From assembly GCA_008704415.1 (NCBI GenBank), contig VXIS01000118.1:1-64000 (forward strand): DNA of 64,000 nucleotides. The letters are read 5' to 3'. A program made the translations under genes and the position numbers. This stretch comes from Sphaerosporella brunnea (Eukaryota > Ascomycota > Pezizomycetes > Pezizales > Pyronemataceae). How positions within the stretch are numbered: position 1 is the first letter of the stretch; every line of letters starts with the position of its first letter. Positions 33,465 through 44,106 of the stretch are shown piece after piece. Under the pieces are notes generated by a model. It did not search any database. It was not told the DNA's origin and saw only the letters and a program-made list of their open reading frames with translations.

Positions 33465-34733
33465 ATGCAGAGCATGATCGATTCAAAGAAAACGCGCGGC
33501 GCAAAGAAACGATTGCTGCAGGCGCTGTCGACCGTTGCGGTGAATTTCGGGCACCTTGCAATGCAGACAAGCGACGTGATGCAAGAGTAGGACATTTCCA
33601 GCGACAGCGACAGCGACGACGACGCCGAGAGCACCGCCGAGAGCACTGAGAGTACCGAGAGCACTGAGAGTAACGAGAGCACTGAGGGAATCGATGACGA
33701 GATGGATACCCTGCGCAGCATGTCCAGTTCTTCCACTTCCTTCAGCTCCTCCGGCTCTTCCATCGCCGAGTCTTCCAGCGCCGAGTCATCCAGCACCGAG
33801 TCTTCCAGCTCTTCCAGCTCTTGCAGCAGCTCCGGCTCCGCTTGCAACTCGTCGGCTTTAGAATCTGAGGAGGAGTCGGACTTACACACTGAGGAGGAGC
33901 AGAGGTTAGATGACTCGATGGACGTGCAAGAAGTCTACAAGCCGGCAAGATCAGCTACACGCAGGTTTGTTCACATAATCGGCAATGTAAAAAAGAGGCG
34001 CAGGTCGGATCAAGAGCCGGTAGCAAAATCCTCTCAGATACCGCTGGTTCTGGACGACTTTAAGGCGAACGATCACGATAGGTTCAGGAGAAATATTCCA
34101 GGTGTATTGTGTGCCAGTGAGGAGTCCTCAACAGAGACAGACTGTATTGACCTGCGCTGTAGTATCCCCCAGGACATTCGATCAGCTACTGTGCATGTTC
34201 GAAGACCATCCTGTGTTTGCATACCGTGGTACAATACCGCACCTACGAGTTGACTACCAACTAGCCATAGCCTTGTACCGCTTTGGTCATGAGGGCGCCG
34301 GGATCTCAAACGAAGGAATCGCGCAACGGGCGGGGGTATGCTCAGGAATGGTGACTAAGGTTACGCGCAGGGTGATTTCCGCTGTTTTGAGTGTTCACGA
34401 CAAAGGTATTAGATGGCCAACAGAGGAGGAAAAAGAGTAGGCATCAGGCTGGGTGGAAAGTATTCCCTGCGCCGCCTGGAGAGGAAGCTTTGGCATGGTG
34501 GATGGAACGTTGATGCCGTTGTGCGAAACACCTGCGTTGTTCGGAGAGGCCTACTTTGACCTCAAAAGCAAATACTCTCTTAATTTGCAGGTTCGAAATG
34601 CCGTTACTTTCATACTGTGAGCAGCAGCTAATAAGAAACATAGCTAATAACGCGGCCCAACCTGCGGATCATCGATTATGTTGTTGGACACACCGGTAGC
34701 AGGCATGACAGTTCTGCGTTTCGCGCTGGACTC
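33465..34733 (+). pseudogene. PIF/Harbinger (DDE_4) transposase with introns and two stops
   Basis: Reading from 33465: KKTRGAKKRLLQALSTVAVN, in-frame TAG at 33588-33590, a long Ser/Glu-rich tract, and DDFKANDHDRFRRNI. A predicted intron (34102-34162) joins to VSPRTFDQLLCMFEDHPVF, the helix-turn-helix GISNEGIAQRAGVCSGMVTK, and RWPTEEEKE. A second in-frame TAG follows at 34438-34440, then the catalytic core with MVDGTLMPLCETP (first D). Another intron (34591-34643) leads to LRIIDYVVGHTGSRHDSSAF (second D). A TGA near 34731 ends it before the third acidic residue. Both introns restore frame exactly, which supports the model. Normal function would be cut-and-paste transposition with 3-bp target sites; this copy is dead. 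Confidence 0.85.
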
Positions 34734-35001
34734 TCTCGTTGAGACCGACTTTGTGCATCAGGTAGGAAATCTTATAACGCGTTGCCTCCGACAGGGCGAC
34801 TTCAATTGCGGCCCGGGTTGGAGGCTCAGAACGCAGGACCCAGCACAGAAACCGCAGAAACAACATGCTGGGGCTAACGTTGGGGAGGCGTGCCATCTCA
34901 TTCTTTTCCGCCGAAGATTGGACAGTTTCCAGGGACACCTTGCACACATCCGCCGAAAAGATAAAAGTACGAAAGCGTATACCCGCTCCTGTTGACTGTC
35001 A

Positions 35002-35355
35002 TTGACAGCGAGAGATGGCTCCCCGGATAAATTTTCACCCCCTCTGTCGGTGGAATTACGAATTTCCTACAGTACCGGCTGCCTTATGGTCGCTACGCGC
35101 CGACGTTTACTGACGGATCTGAATTACTGCGCGATTGCGGCCCTTGCAGCTTCGACCCGCTGTGCGGAACTCACAGACGAACAGAATGGGTTCATTACGA
35201 CCCTGTTCACCCAGTCCAAGGCAACCGAAGACCGTATCGCAGCGCTCGAAGCCCAGTTTGTTTGCGAACGCCCTGAGACAAAGAAGAGTCAGTGCGAAAG
35301 GGAAAAGAAGCTCGAGCCAAAATTTCGTCAACAGACTCAACTACCGGGAGCATAG
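35002..35355 (+). CDS. Unrecognised open frame with short coiled-coil
   Basis: 117-aa frame; residues 55-105 (LTDEQNGFITTLFTQSKATE, then DRIAALEAQFVCERPETKK) look like an amphipathic helix. It follows the Harbinger remnant and ends at a stop at 35355. It could be a fragment of a retroelement Gag or of a host gene; nothing decides. Confidence 0.25.
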   Translation: MTARDGSPDKFSPPLSVELRISYSTGCLMVATRRRLLTDLNYCAIAALAASTRCAELTDEQNGFITTLFTQSKATEDRIAALEAQFVCERPETKKSQCEREKKLEPKFRQQTQLPGA

Positions 35356-36034
35356 ATGCGGGAAACGTCTGGTTGCTGTCACCCGATAGTATGTCATTTG
35401 ACATGGTCGTTTCCGGGGTACCGGATTGCACCTTGCATGCGAGAGGTTGAACAGAGCTGCTGTTTGGCAACTGCAGGTCATGCTCAAAGCCAGCAGTCCA
35501 TCCTCGGTGGAAACCATAGATGGCTACCGCGATTTTGAAGGTTGGGGGTCGGGGTGAGATGGTGCTGGTGGCCTCAGGTTATACGTACTGTCACGTTGCT
35601 CTCTCCAAAACAACGTACCGTGAGTGATTTTTATGAGTACGCTGTCTGCACATATCCAGGGTCTGAAATTTCCACACCACTCCAGTGATCAAGAACTTCC
35701 TCGCAAGCTATCTAATACCAAACCCATCGTGAAATTCAATTGTAAGCATATAGACTTCAAACGCATTCGCAAAACAAGTCGGTCTCACACTTTTAAGCTT
35801 GCTTTTCATCCACGTGGATCACCACCTAAAAAAAAAAAAAAAAAAACGCCCGGGAGTTCCCCAAATGCTAATGAAAGCGACTCAATCAGAAAGTTGGCGC
35901 AAACAGCCCGCCTACTTGCGAGGTTTGTCCTGCAGTGCCGCAACCCTGATATTTCAGAGCGGAGCCGTGGAGGAGCTTTAGCGACGATACTGCGGAGCGA
36001 CTACGCTGCTGTACACTGCTAGATTTGTAGATAT

Positions 36035-36180
36035 TTGTGAAAAGGAAGAGAATTGTATTTATCTGTGCGGGTGCTAGCGGTGAAGTGAGACGGTGTTGCC
36101 TCCTCGACCCCAACCCACTACCTCCTTTCTACTTCAACTCACTACCTCCTCTCTACTTCAACGCACTAACTCCTCTCTTT
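36035..36180. repeat. Repeat pair: inverted copy of 11790-11880 plus a 24-bp array
   Basis: 36035-36110 is the reverse copy of 11790-11880. Directly after it, CTACTTCAACTCACTACCTC-type units of 24 bp repeat about three times (36111-36180). Confidence 0.55.
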
Positions 36181-36337
36181 ACATTACTGCGCGTTGTTTC
36201 ACACACATACGCCCTGACCGCAACGTACATATGACTTTACATTAAGTGGCGCGGTACTAATGACTGCACACCGTGTGGTCACCACACGGATGTTCACTTG
36301 TAATGATCATTGATCAATGCCCTTGAACTACTTGCCT

Positions 36338-36874
36338 TCACCTCTCAGTCACCGCCTTGTTTAGAGCGTCCAGCATTTCATCAATCTCCCTATTCTGGGG
36401 AAAGGCATCAGCAATGAGCCCATCACGGGACCAGCTTTTCAGAAACGCCAAGGCGCTGATAGCTTCATCACTGAGGCGACAACGGCGGTCTGTGAGAGTG
36501 ATTTTTGCGGAACTAAAAACACGTTCTGGCTCTGCAGACATGGCCGGTATGACGGACCGGGGGGAACACTGGTGGGAATTGAAGTTTGGCAACGACATGT
36601 CGTTATGGAGCAACTCGCCAGCCTCATTGCGACTAACGCTGACGTCCCAACTGTCTCCATCGTTGTTGCATTCGCTTGTCAGCGCGACGCACATCGCCAT
36701 TTCGACCTTGACGCAGGATGTGGATATCGTCGAGCAACGACTCGATCGGATGCGGACCGGCGGCGTCGGGGGAGAGAAGGATGCAAAGATCTTTGACCTC
36801 CTGCACGCCCTTGAACTGATGATGTATATCCGCACGGCACCTCTTGCATTTGTCCTCGGCCCAGCGCCAATCAT
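36338..36874 (-). pseudogene. hAT transposase C-terminal fragment
   Basis: The end of the frame is the hAT dimerisation region: IPAMSAEPERVFSSAKITLT, then DRRCRLSDEAISALAFLKSW and a charged tail. It is close to the C-terminus at 55290 (IPAMSAEPQRV..KITLDDRRCQLSDEA). The upstream part of the frame is not hAT-like; a different frame (36633-37049, e.g. VQEVKDLCILLSPDAAGP) also looks coding. The catalytic core is absent. Confidence 0.7.
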
Positions 36875-37119
36875 ACACCCGCTGCAGCCTCTCCATGATG
36901 CTCCCGTTACCGGTCAGCTGCTGTCCCATCCCCACGATCTCCGACTCGATGGCTTCATCGCCATCGCCATCGCATTTGCATGTCGAACTCTTGATTGTTT
37001 GCTGTCTAAATCGGCGGTGACACTGGTTGTGGTTGAGGCGGTCGGACAACTCTATCCGATTGGAAGGGATAAGTGCGAATTGGTCAGCACGGCAGGTTGC
37101 GGCGCGAGGAGGCGTGGCA

Positions 37120-37147
37120 TTAGGGTTACCCTAACCCTAACCCTAAC
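37120..37147. repeat. Interstitial telomeric repeat with inverted junction
   Basis: TTAGGGTTA is followed directly by three CCCTAA units. TTAGGG is the usual filamentous-fungal telomere unit. The two orientations meet head to head. The tract lies at the 3' end of the reading frame at 37126-37392, so that frame ends in a Gly-Leu run coded by the telomeric units. Confidence 0.85.
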
Positions 37148-37735
37148 GCCTTCGGCCACGCTTCGGCTTTTTTGGTGCCGCCGTCCTGGAGCATCCGCAC
37201 ACACTCCGCCAGCGTGTCAGAAAACTGAGGCGACAACAGCAGCGTAAACTCGAACAGCTGTGCGCTGCAGTCATCGCGATAGCGCGCGAAGCGGAGCTTG
37301 CCCTTAACCTGTCGGCGCCTGCCGCCGATCACCAGTTCCTCGGAGAGCTCTGTCGCTGCGGTGCAATTGAGGAACGCGCATCCGACCGCCATCTGGGTCG
37401 CCTTGAGTACCTCCCGGAAGTCAAGTTCTCAACGCCGCCAACGCTGTCAAACAGCGCTCGATAGTGGTCCTTCCAGGCCTTGTTGAATCGCCCCCAATCC
37501 ATTCGTGACTTCGCCGGCGAGGAGAAACAGTCTTTGATGACCACCCTGATCTGCGCGCGGTGCGTTATCCACAGCTCGTCCCGCGTTTGCTTGTCGGCAC
37601 TCAGCAGGCCGCGGATCACCTGTTCGTGGTGCTTGTCCACGAGCGAGGTTTTGGTGAACTTCATGGTGCAGTCTGCGCTTCCACATGGGAGGTTGGGGAG
37701 CTCTTTCTCTTTTGGTTGCGGTTCCATGAGCTCCA
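37148..37735 (-). pseudogene. Unknown gene, frameshifted, 3' end at telomeric tract
   Basis: The likely start is MEPQPKEKELPNLPCGSADC near 37727, after an intron-like CTAAC...CCAG. Then come KHHEQVIRGLLSADKQTRDE and WGRFNKAWKDHYRALFDSVG. A one-base change near 37430 moves the frame to LDFREVLKATQMAVGCAF and FTLLLSPQFSDTLAECVRML, ending in GGTKKAEAWPKA just before the telomeric units. Joined, the two parts read as one helical protein of about 195 aa. No family was recognised; the CGSADC...H..H pattern might bind metal. Confidence 0.45.
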
Positions 37736-38004
37736 AGGTAACTGGATTGTTAGGTGTATGGTCAGCGGGGGGGGGGGGGGGCAGAGGTGATGGAAGCGGT
37801 ACTGACAGAGAGGTATGGATGCGGTCGGTGGAAGCGCTCGGTGGAAATGCTAGTCGTTGTCCTGTGACCGTTCCCACCGAGATATGACCCGTGTCGAGGC
37901 ACACCTTCGTCACGTTACGTTTCGCCTTCTGCGGCCTTAGAATGCGCTCCTCGAAGGTATCCCTGGTGACGAAGCAGGTGATGTATACTTCCTTCCTCTG
38001 CCCA

Positions 38005-38285
38005 ATTCAATGAACGCGCAGCTCCGGGCCGCTGCCTTGCTGGCCTGCGGAGTGGATTTCGCCCGCAACTCGGCATCTCAGCCGAGACCTGACATCCAGA
38101 TGTAACAGGATGCCCGCAATCCGCGGGGTGCAATCCCGCCCCACTGTTGGTTTCCACCCAATGCCACCCCCTGGATAGGCATCCTGCACGCGGACTGTGA
38201 TTTCTTCAAAGGTTGCAAGGGCACGTGGTGCTCCTGAGTACTCCTGTGTTGCGATGCCGTGCTTTGCAGTATTGGATGAACGCAT
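38005..38285 (-). CDS. 5' part of an unknown gene, intact paralogue of the 30.3-kb block
   Basis: Starts MRSSNTAKHGIATQEYSGAP and continues ALATFEEITVRVQDAYPGGG before diverging into repeat-like sequence. Conservation of the reading frame with 30212-30574 despite divergence suggests it was once selected. Function unknown. The block 38190-38540 also contains the empty site of the MITE at 30396-30526. Confidence 0.4.
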
Positions 38286-38489
38286 GGTGATGCAAGTTAG
38301 CTAAACGTTTGCGTTGGTCAATGTTTGGCGTGTCCAAAGATGAGGTGCCAGTGGGCTCCATGCAGAAACAGATGATCCATTACTTCACTGCATCACTCTG
38401 GGCGTAACACGTAAGCCAGTTGGTGTGTGCGCAATCTGACAGCAAGACGTTCGGACTTAGCGTTTTGGAAGCGCTGCACTGGGGGTTAT

Positions 38490-39323
38490 TCATGGGCGGC
38501 AAAAGAACAATCGATCCCGAGTAACACGAAATTCGTGATTCCGCAGATTTGACCTCGCATCGAACGACGAGTCAGGGTCGGGCGCAGTGGAGTGCCACGA
38601 TCTCTGTAATACTCGGATCGTATCGGGGCCTGTCATATCATTCAACGGGATGGGACAAATAATGATAGGCGGTGCCGGGATGCTTTGGAGGGCAAGCTGC
38701 GATGCGTGTTGGAACGCAAGGTTGTTGGTAGTGGTGATGCCGAACACCGAGAGGTGGATCACAGACGCAGGTTCGGGTGTTAGTTTGGGCGCACCAGGCT
38801 TTAGGGGTGGTTTGCACGTTTTGCCTCCAGAGGCGGGACAGTGTACACCTGCAGAGAACGATCCAAACGCGGCTTCGGTATGCTGGTTTATCGCTGCAAT
38901 GTCGACGTGGTCCGACAGCATTAGATCCTCCGAAACGGTACAGGCAATAACAAAGTACGGGGGCTGGTATAGATTTGTCTGACCGGACGCGCGCACACGG
39001 GAGTGAGGGAGGGCGCGCTCAGCTGGATGGCCTACTGCGAGAGGATGGCCGCCAATCGACTGGGGTGGATGGGTTGCACGTACGTTTGGTTTGTTGGGCA
39101 AGTTGACTTGCTCCAGATCCGACTGGAGCGGTCTTCGTGTGTGTCTCAGCTTCAAATCAGATTTTGCGAGACGGTGACACGTCGCGCAGGTCAATGACGA
39201 GAATTTCACATCGTCACAGACGATGACGGTTTCCAGGGTTTGTGGATAGTGCTCGTCGTCGGTGAACAGACCCCGTGAGCAAGGTCTGGCAGACCTGAAT
39301 AGCTGCGCGGTCCTGCCGCTCAA
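38490..39323 (-). CDS. Unknown protein, 277 aa
   Basis: An uninterrupted frame: an N-terminal part with a CATCHRLAKSD motif, a middle segment PYFVIACTVSEDLMLSDHVD, and a C-terminal segment PPIIICPIPLNDMTGPDTIR, ending in RNHEFRVTRDRLFFCRP. The last 15 residues and 3' flank are duplicated at 30735-30800. No family recognised. A plus-strand frame of 131 aa overlaps (38587-38982) and would be the alternative; the minus frame is longer and its end is shared between copies, which favours it. Confidence 0.4.
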   Translation of the reverse strand: MSGRTAQLFRSARPCSRGLFTDDEHYPQTLETVIVCDDVKFSSLTCATCHRLAKSDLKLRHTRRPLQSDLEQVNLPNKPNVRATHPPQSIGGHPLAVGHPAERALPHSRVRASGQTNLYQPPYFVIACTVSEDLMLSDHVDIAAINQHTEAAFGSFSAGVHCPASGGKTCKPPLKPGAPKLTPEPASVIHLSVFGITTTNNLAFQHASQLALQSIPAPPIIICPIPLNDMTGPDTIRVLQRSWHSTAPDPDSSFDARSNLRNHEFRVTRDRLFFCRP

Positions 39324-39701
39324 GCGCTATGCTTTGTAACCTTACGTCATGCCTCCCATATTTGCAACGTGTGCCAACCTATGAAGGTTCATGATCGCTG
39401 CGAGGTTGAATACGCGGACTTGGTAGGGTTGCCCAACACGTACCACCGCGGTACATCTCTCCCATAGCAACAACAAATGCGACGCTGATGCTCCTGGCGT
39501 GGTTGGGGACGCGCTCCTGAGCGAGGAAGGTAGATGGTGGAAATGCCGGTGGAATCGGACCTTCGCGATGGGTTTCAAGCCTACCAAGCCTGGGGATTGC
39601 CACATCATATCGCGTCCGTTACTAACTGCACTGTTCATGTAACGCTCGACGCAAAAGAAAGAATTACTACGACTCCCGTTCGACCATGATGCCACGATCC
39701 C

Positions 39702-40217
39702 TTGTTCACCCCAGAGCAAATGACAGACGCGGCGATGCAGGACACGGACGAGGACTCCCCTCGGACCGCCACCATCGAGGATTTCGAAGAACTTTTGGAA
39801 CGGCGTATGGACGACTTCAAGGAAGGACACGATACCAGCATGGCCAGGTTGGTCACGATCGTACTTGAGCTGAAAGGTACGGTCGACAAGCTCTCTGCTC
39901 AGAACGGAAAGCTTCTGGTTCGACTCAAGGGGCTCGAAGCGGAAAGCCCTCGAACTACGACGGTATCACACGGATGGGTCGCGGATTCGGCAACCCAGAC
40001 GCTGCCCGCACCCCCGCCCCCGCCCGCAACGACGGCGGCGGAAACGCCGGCAGCTCCACCCGCTGCGACAAAGTCGAAGCGTAAGCGCCCCGGGCCGCCT
40101 AGCCCGGCGCAGAAACCGACAAAGAACGCACGGGAGATCTCTCCCCCCCCCCTCCATGATGCATTCGAAGCATGCAGGGCCGAGCGACGCACTGGTCTCG
40201 GTGCGCCCAACGCCTGA
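39702..40217 (+). CDS. Coiled-coil protein with Pro/Lys-rich linker, perhaps retroelement ORF1
   Basis: A 171-aa frame. Residues about 10-80 form an acidic coiled coil (EDFEELLERRMDDFKEGHD, VTIVLELKGTVDKLSAQNGK); residues 100-145 are Pro/Ala then Lys/Arg-rich (KSKRKRPGPPSPAQKP). In a neighbouring frame the sequence goes on to EAKEGWKKVEREMQ, which resembles the tail of LINE-type ORF1 proteins, and 40365-40550 is a further acidic frame ending DFDSGSGFTDIE. The pieces may be one gene broken by frame changes. Assignment to a retroelement is only a possibility. Confidence 0.35.
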   Translation: MFTPEQMTDAAMQDTDEDSPRTATIEDFEELLERRMDDFKEGHDTSMARLVTIVLELKGTVDKLSAQNGKLLVRLKGLEAESPRTTTVSHGWVADSATQTLPAPPPPPATTAAETPAAPPAATKSKRKRPGPPSPAQKPTKNAREISPPPLHDAFEACRAERRTGLGAPNA

Positions 40218-40852
40218 CACGCGAGATGCACCAGCCCCGTCCGCCCCCCGCGATGAGGCTGAGGCGAAAGAGGGATGGAAGAAGGTAGAGCGGGAGATGC
40301 AATAACATAGAAGCGAAACCGGCTGCATGAAGGATCCCATAGTGCGGGTCTACTGGTCAAAGGTTTGCCCAATAGAAAGACCGCCGAAGACTGGGAACTC
40401 TACGGCCTAGATCGGAACGTTGCCCCACCCGGGGATGCTGCAGAGAGCGACAGAGACATGGAGGTGGAGTGCCGGGCAGTTGGCGAGGGGATGGACGCGC
40501 AGCAAGAAGAAGACTTCGATTCGGGATCAGGTTTTACAGATATAGAGTGATATGTCGAAGTATGGTCACGGTGCGCGCGAGGTTAGATCTGTACATAGCG
40601 AAACCAGAATCAGAATCTGACCCGAAAAGTGAAACTGCTCTATATAGGTGATCACATTCGAAGACCGCCTACTCTGAGCCGCAAGTACTGTGGGTTTAGG
40701 GCTTTGTATTTCAAATGGAGGCGCCAAGATGAACTGACGCACTATAAAGACCAACTCTCCCACCCATCTCACCATCCACCTTATCTCAACACGAATCGTC
40801 GACCCTCGCCACCTGGCAAGCCAACCTTCGCCAGGCGAACGACGACTGCGCG

Positions 40853-42523
40853 ATGGCTTTAACGTACACTGACTTCGACAGGGTTTTCCGGCAGCGTATG
40901 CAACCGTTTGCTTTGACTGCGGAATTCCTCAAGGACAACAAGAGCGTCTTTGAGTCACGGATGAACGCGACGAGAACCACCGATAGGTACCGGCAAATGT
41001 TCCCACCCCACTATGGCAACTGACGCGATCTTAGGTACATATTTTTGTGGTTCCGTGTCAAGTACACCTTGCTTCGAGCCAGATGCGTCGACAAGGACTT
41101 CAAACTCCTTGTTCGTGACGATTATGATATCGTCGTGGAGGTGCTGAAGAACCTCTCCCGTTGTGAGCTGATGCGGATCACGCTCCTTAATATCAAATTG
41201 GACAAGCACCATAAGACGCCGTGGGTATTTCCAACACAGAAAGACATGCAAATGTGGTTGGCGGGAGCCTACAGGCCAGTGCTCGCAGGCTTACGCATCG
41301 AGAGAACTGGAGTTATGCGGGTCATCTTGCCCTTGATTGAACTGCTGCATCGCGTGCCGAAGATGCGTGCATTATTCAACCAAACGGACTTCTGGGTGTG
41401 CGAATTTTTACAGACGTTGAAGCAACGCAGTAAGTGTGAGAACACTGAGGCGTTAGAGGCCTATCGCCAGCAAATGGAGAAACTGCTGAAGCTACAGACG
41501 GTGGACCCAGTGCGCTTTATGCAACAGTTTGGCACACCAAATGTCCGAATTGATCGGTCACGGCATTGCACGAGTTGCGGACTTGCGGTGCCCTCTACCA
41601 TGCAGAGCGCTGTGATAAGCGTGGATGCGCTCAGCCTCACAGCATACCTCGCGACCTTCAACGGTATCATGGACGATTTCACGCACCATTGCTATCAATG
41701 CAACAAGCACACGGCGCATCGCTGGACGCCCCGCATAACCATCCCAGGTGGCCAAGGATTACTTGTAAAACCTCAACCTAATTACAGGTTGCGTAGCGAA
41801 GACACCGAAATCAGCATCCCTTCAGACAAATCGTTCTGGGTTTTCAAGGCGGCAATCTGTGGGCCTGGCCACGCCATTTGGATGCACAACGATGACCTGT
41901 GGCATTTCAACCATGAAATTGCCGGCATTTCAGGTCTGCCATGCACGTTGGCAATCAACGACGAGGGAGCCCATGAAGCACTCAGTGGCCATGATATGAC
42001 CTTACTATATTACGAACGCATTGCGGAAGAAGACGGCGACGTTTCTGATTCCGACGATGGCAGCGACGACGATGCGAGCGGCGACGACTCAGCCGAGGCC
42101 CACGACGACGGGGATGATGTCGGACACCGCAAGAAACCTGCTGCCAAAGACGTCTTAGTTACAAAGATGAACGCCATTGATCTGGATTCTGTTCTAAGTA
42201 TAGAGGTGATGGGCATATCGAGCAACACCTGTATCACCAAGGTCATGGTCAGTACCTGCATCTTCTCAGCTGCGAACCCCGAAGAGCAGTTGCTTCCCAC
42301 GCTCCGCAAGGACAATGGGAGGGACAACTGGGAGCTTGTCTGTTTCAAACTCACCGGAAAGAAGTGCGGCACCCTGGTGCATCCATTTTCACTGGCCCCT
42401 GGCGCGACCAAGTTGAAGCGCCGGAAGCGTTGGGACAGGGTGATGGCCACATTGCAGGAGCAATATTCCGGTCGCTGCACCGGCATCCTTCGGGGTAAGC
42501 CACAACGCCCTTTTACAGTGTAG
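40853..42523 (+). CDS. USP-like protein apparently lacking the catalytic cysteine
   Basis: Two exons: 40853-40986 and 41035-42523. The 48-nt intron (40987-41034) has a GTACCG donor, CTGAC branch and CTTAG acceptor and keeps frame, giving 540 aa. Features resembling the ubiquitin-specific protease fold: GVMRVILPLIELLHRVPKMR at about residues 140-160, in the place of a G-N-T-C-x-x-N box but with no Cys; a LLKLQTVDPVRF segment; paired C..C motifs (CTSCGLA, CYQCNKH); then GPGHAIWMHNDDLWHFNHE like the His box, and DMTLLYYERI like the C-terminal strand. An acidic Asp/Ser loop (42040-42130) follows, then about 120 unrecognised residues. If correct this is a pseudo-deubiquitinase that could bind but not cleave ubiquitin-like proteins. 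The fold assignment rests on pattern only. Confidence 0.6.
40987..41034 (+). other. Intron of the USP-like gene
   Basis: 48 nt, GT...AG. It contains an in-frame stop (GGCAACTGA), so its removal is needed to join MNATRTTD to RYIFLWFRVK. Confidence 0.7.
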
Positions 42524-43000
42524 ACGCAACTGATCGGTGGGTGTAGTCACAAACAAGGGCAACAAAGCAGGTACCGGCGGTCATGCGTAGTTCTACTACC
42601 CATGGGGTGCGGGATGAGAATGTGTGAGTCTAATATGTTGTGCGTAGTTAGAACATCGAAATTCTAACAATGTATAAGCTGTGCCTTTGACTGACCTCGG
42701 ATTATAAAAATGTTACGTAGCTTTATACTGATGTAGCCTTATGTACACCGTAATGAGCCATGAAGCTTTTGCCGGGTTGCTGTTGTCCTAACGTGTGTGT
42801 GTGAATGGCTCTGTTTTGTGCCGCTTCGCAGTGCTGGCGCGTGTCTTCCTGTGCACCTAATGAGATGCTTTTCCACTCACACTCCGATGCATTCTGACTG
42901 TCTGTTTGTATCATCGTGCACCAACTTAATGAATGGGCGATGCCACAGAGCAGGCATGCGCTTTCGTACCTATATCGTTTCAGCGGTGGCGCTGACGATG

Positions 43001-43537
43001 CAGGGCGGTCAATAGTCCGGCCGGCCGCCAGGTCAAACGGGGTCCCATGGAGTGGGTCAGGTCGGGCCGGTGATGTGGCAAGCCCGTCAGGTTCGGGCCA
43101 GCATAAGAAAAACCTGGATATCTGATAGGTGCCGGCCGGTGCCCGGTATCCTGAATTAAGGTCGGGTCGGTCATTGTGCCGAACGCGAGGCCACTAAAAG
43201 CGCTAATCGTTCGGTGCTCGTTCCGCCGCAGCTAAACCGTCGATCGCAATCAAAAGACTGGCAACAGCGGGCGGCGGAGATGGAGGGACATCTGGAGGTC
43301 CTTCAGGTTGTTGAATCTGTATCTTGCGTTCATGTTTCTTTCCAGGATGTACGTGTAAGCAAAAAACTACAGATGCCTGGTGGGCCCGCCCGGCGCCGGG
43401 CTCTTCTGGGCCTGGCGGGTGCCCGGAGGTGCCTGGGTCTCGATCCAAAAAGCCTGGTCCAAACGGGCTGTGATTTCAAAAGCCCGTTTGAATCAGCCAC
43501 GCTCAAAGCCGGACTGGCCGGGCTTTTGACAGCCCTG
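43001..43537. mobile_element. CAGGG-family hAT MITE, subfamily 1, inverted copy
   Basis: Same element as 15221-15794 in the opposite orientation: starts CAGGGCGGTCAATAGTCCGG and ends GGCCGGGCTTTTGACAGCCCTG. The flanks TGACGATG and GTCACTTG do not match. Confidence 0.75.
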
Positions 43538-43619
43538 GTCACTTGGTACAGCTCACAGTCAATTGTTCTCGCTCGACCTGTTGACGGGTAGAGGGTCAAA
43601 TAATCTAATATGGGGGGTA

Positions 43620-44106
43620 TAGGGTGAATTACGGTGTCCGGAGCGGATATAGGGTGAAATAACCGTTGTTTCAAATAACACAACAACGCCCAGACGACTT
43701 CAAACGGAGTCCCTCACAACCTGCAATAATTCCATCCAAAACCCACTAGTCATTCCATCTCCACTGGCTGAGTTTCAAAATCCCTCAATATATTTTCGAC
43801 CTTCTCGATCTGCGAGCCCGGCCCATACACAACAGCCTGCACACAAACACCCGTTGACAGTGTCCCGGAATACCGATAACCGGCCATGGAGGCCGGGGTT
43901 TCGACCACTTGGTGCGCTATGAGATAGACCCGTGATCGGCACGATCGAAATACTGGCTCACCCGGCACCCACAGGCGCCTGTCAGGCATCCAGACAGCGA
44001 CAACGTCGCCCGGGGCCTATCCAACAAGCGCGACACGCGCCTCAGCCAGGCCTACGTTGTGGGGCCCCGTTTGCCCCGCGGGCCGGCCCGTCTATTGGCA
44101 CCGCTG
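43620..44106 (-). mobile_element. CAGGG-family element, subfamily 2, truncated
   Basis: Its right terminus GGCCGGCCCGTCTATTGGCA plus CCGCTG is intact; the other end is missing at about 43620-43670. The minus strand encodes GPGSQIEKVENILRDFETQ then PVEME and a stop, matching GAGSQIHQVERILSDFEQW at 57049-57125. This is a conserved C-terminus of the family's lost protein. Confidence 0.6.

Noticed and set aside
33461..33889. 142-aa minus-strand Ser/Glu/Leu frame
   Set aside because: Mirror of the low-complexity Ser/Glu region of the Harbinger transposase.
35830..35850. Long A run as a poly(A) tail of a retroposed copy
   Set aside because: No target duplication and no recognisable transcript upstream.
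36357..37247. 296-aa plus-strand frame
   Set aside because: It covers the hAT C-terminus antisense and runs through the telomeric tract; its sequence is the complement of better-supported minus-strand coding.
37768..37784. Run of G residues
   Set aside because: A simple homopolymer; no G-quadruplex arrangement or regulatory context can be argued.
38587..38982. 131-aa plus-strand frame
   Set aside because: Overlaps the longer minus-strand frame whose end is shared with the duplicated block. It cannot be fully excluded, but is less supported.
39899..40372. 157-aa minus-strand frame
   Set aside because: Antisense of the coiled-coil frame at 39702-40217; glycine-rich only because it opposes a proline tract.
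42010..42486. 158-aa minus-strand frame
   Set aside because: Antisense of the USP-like gene, serine-rich only because it opposes an acidic tract.
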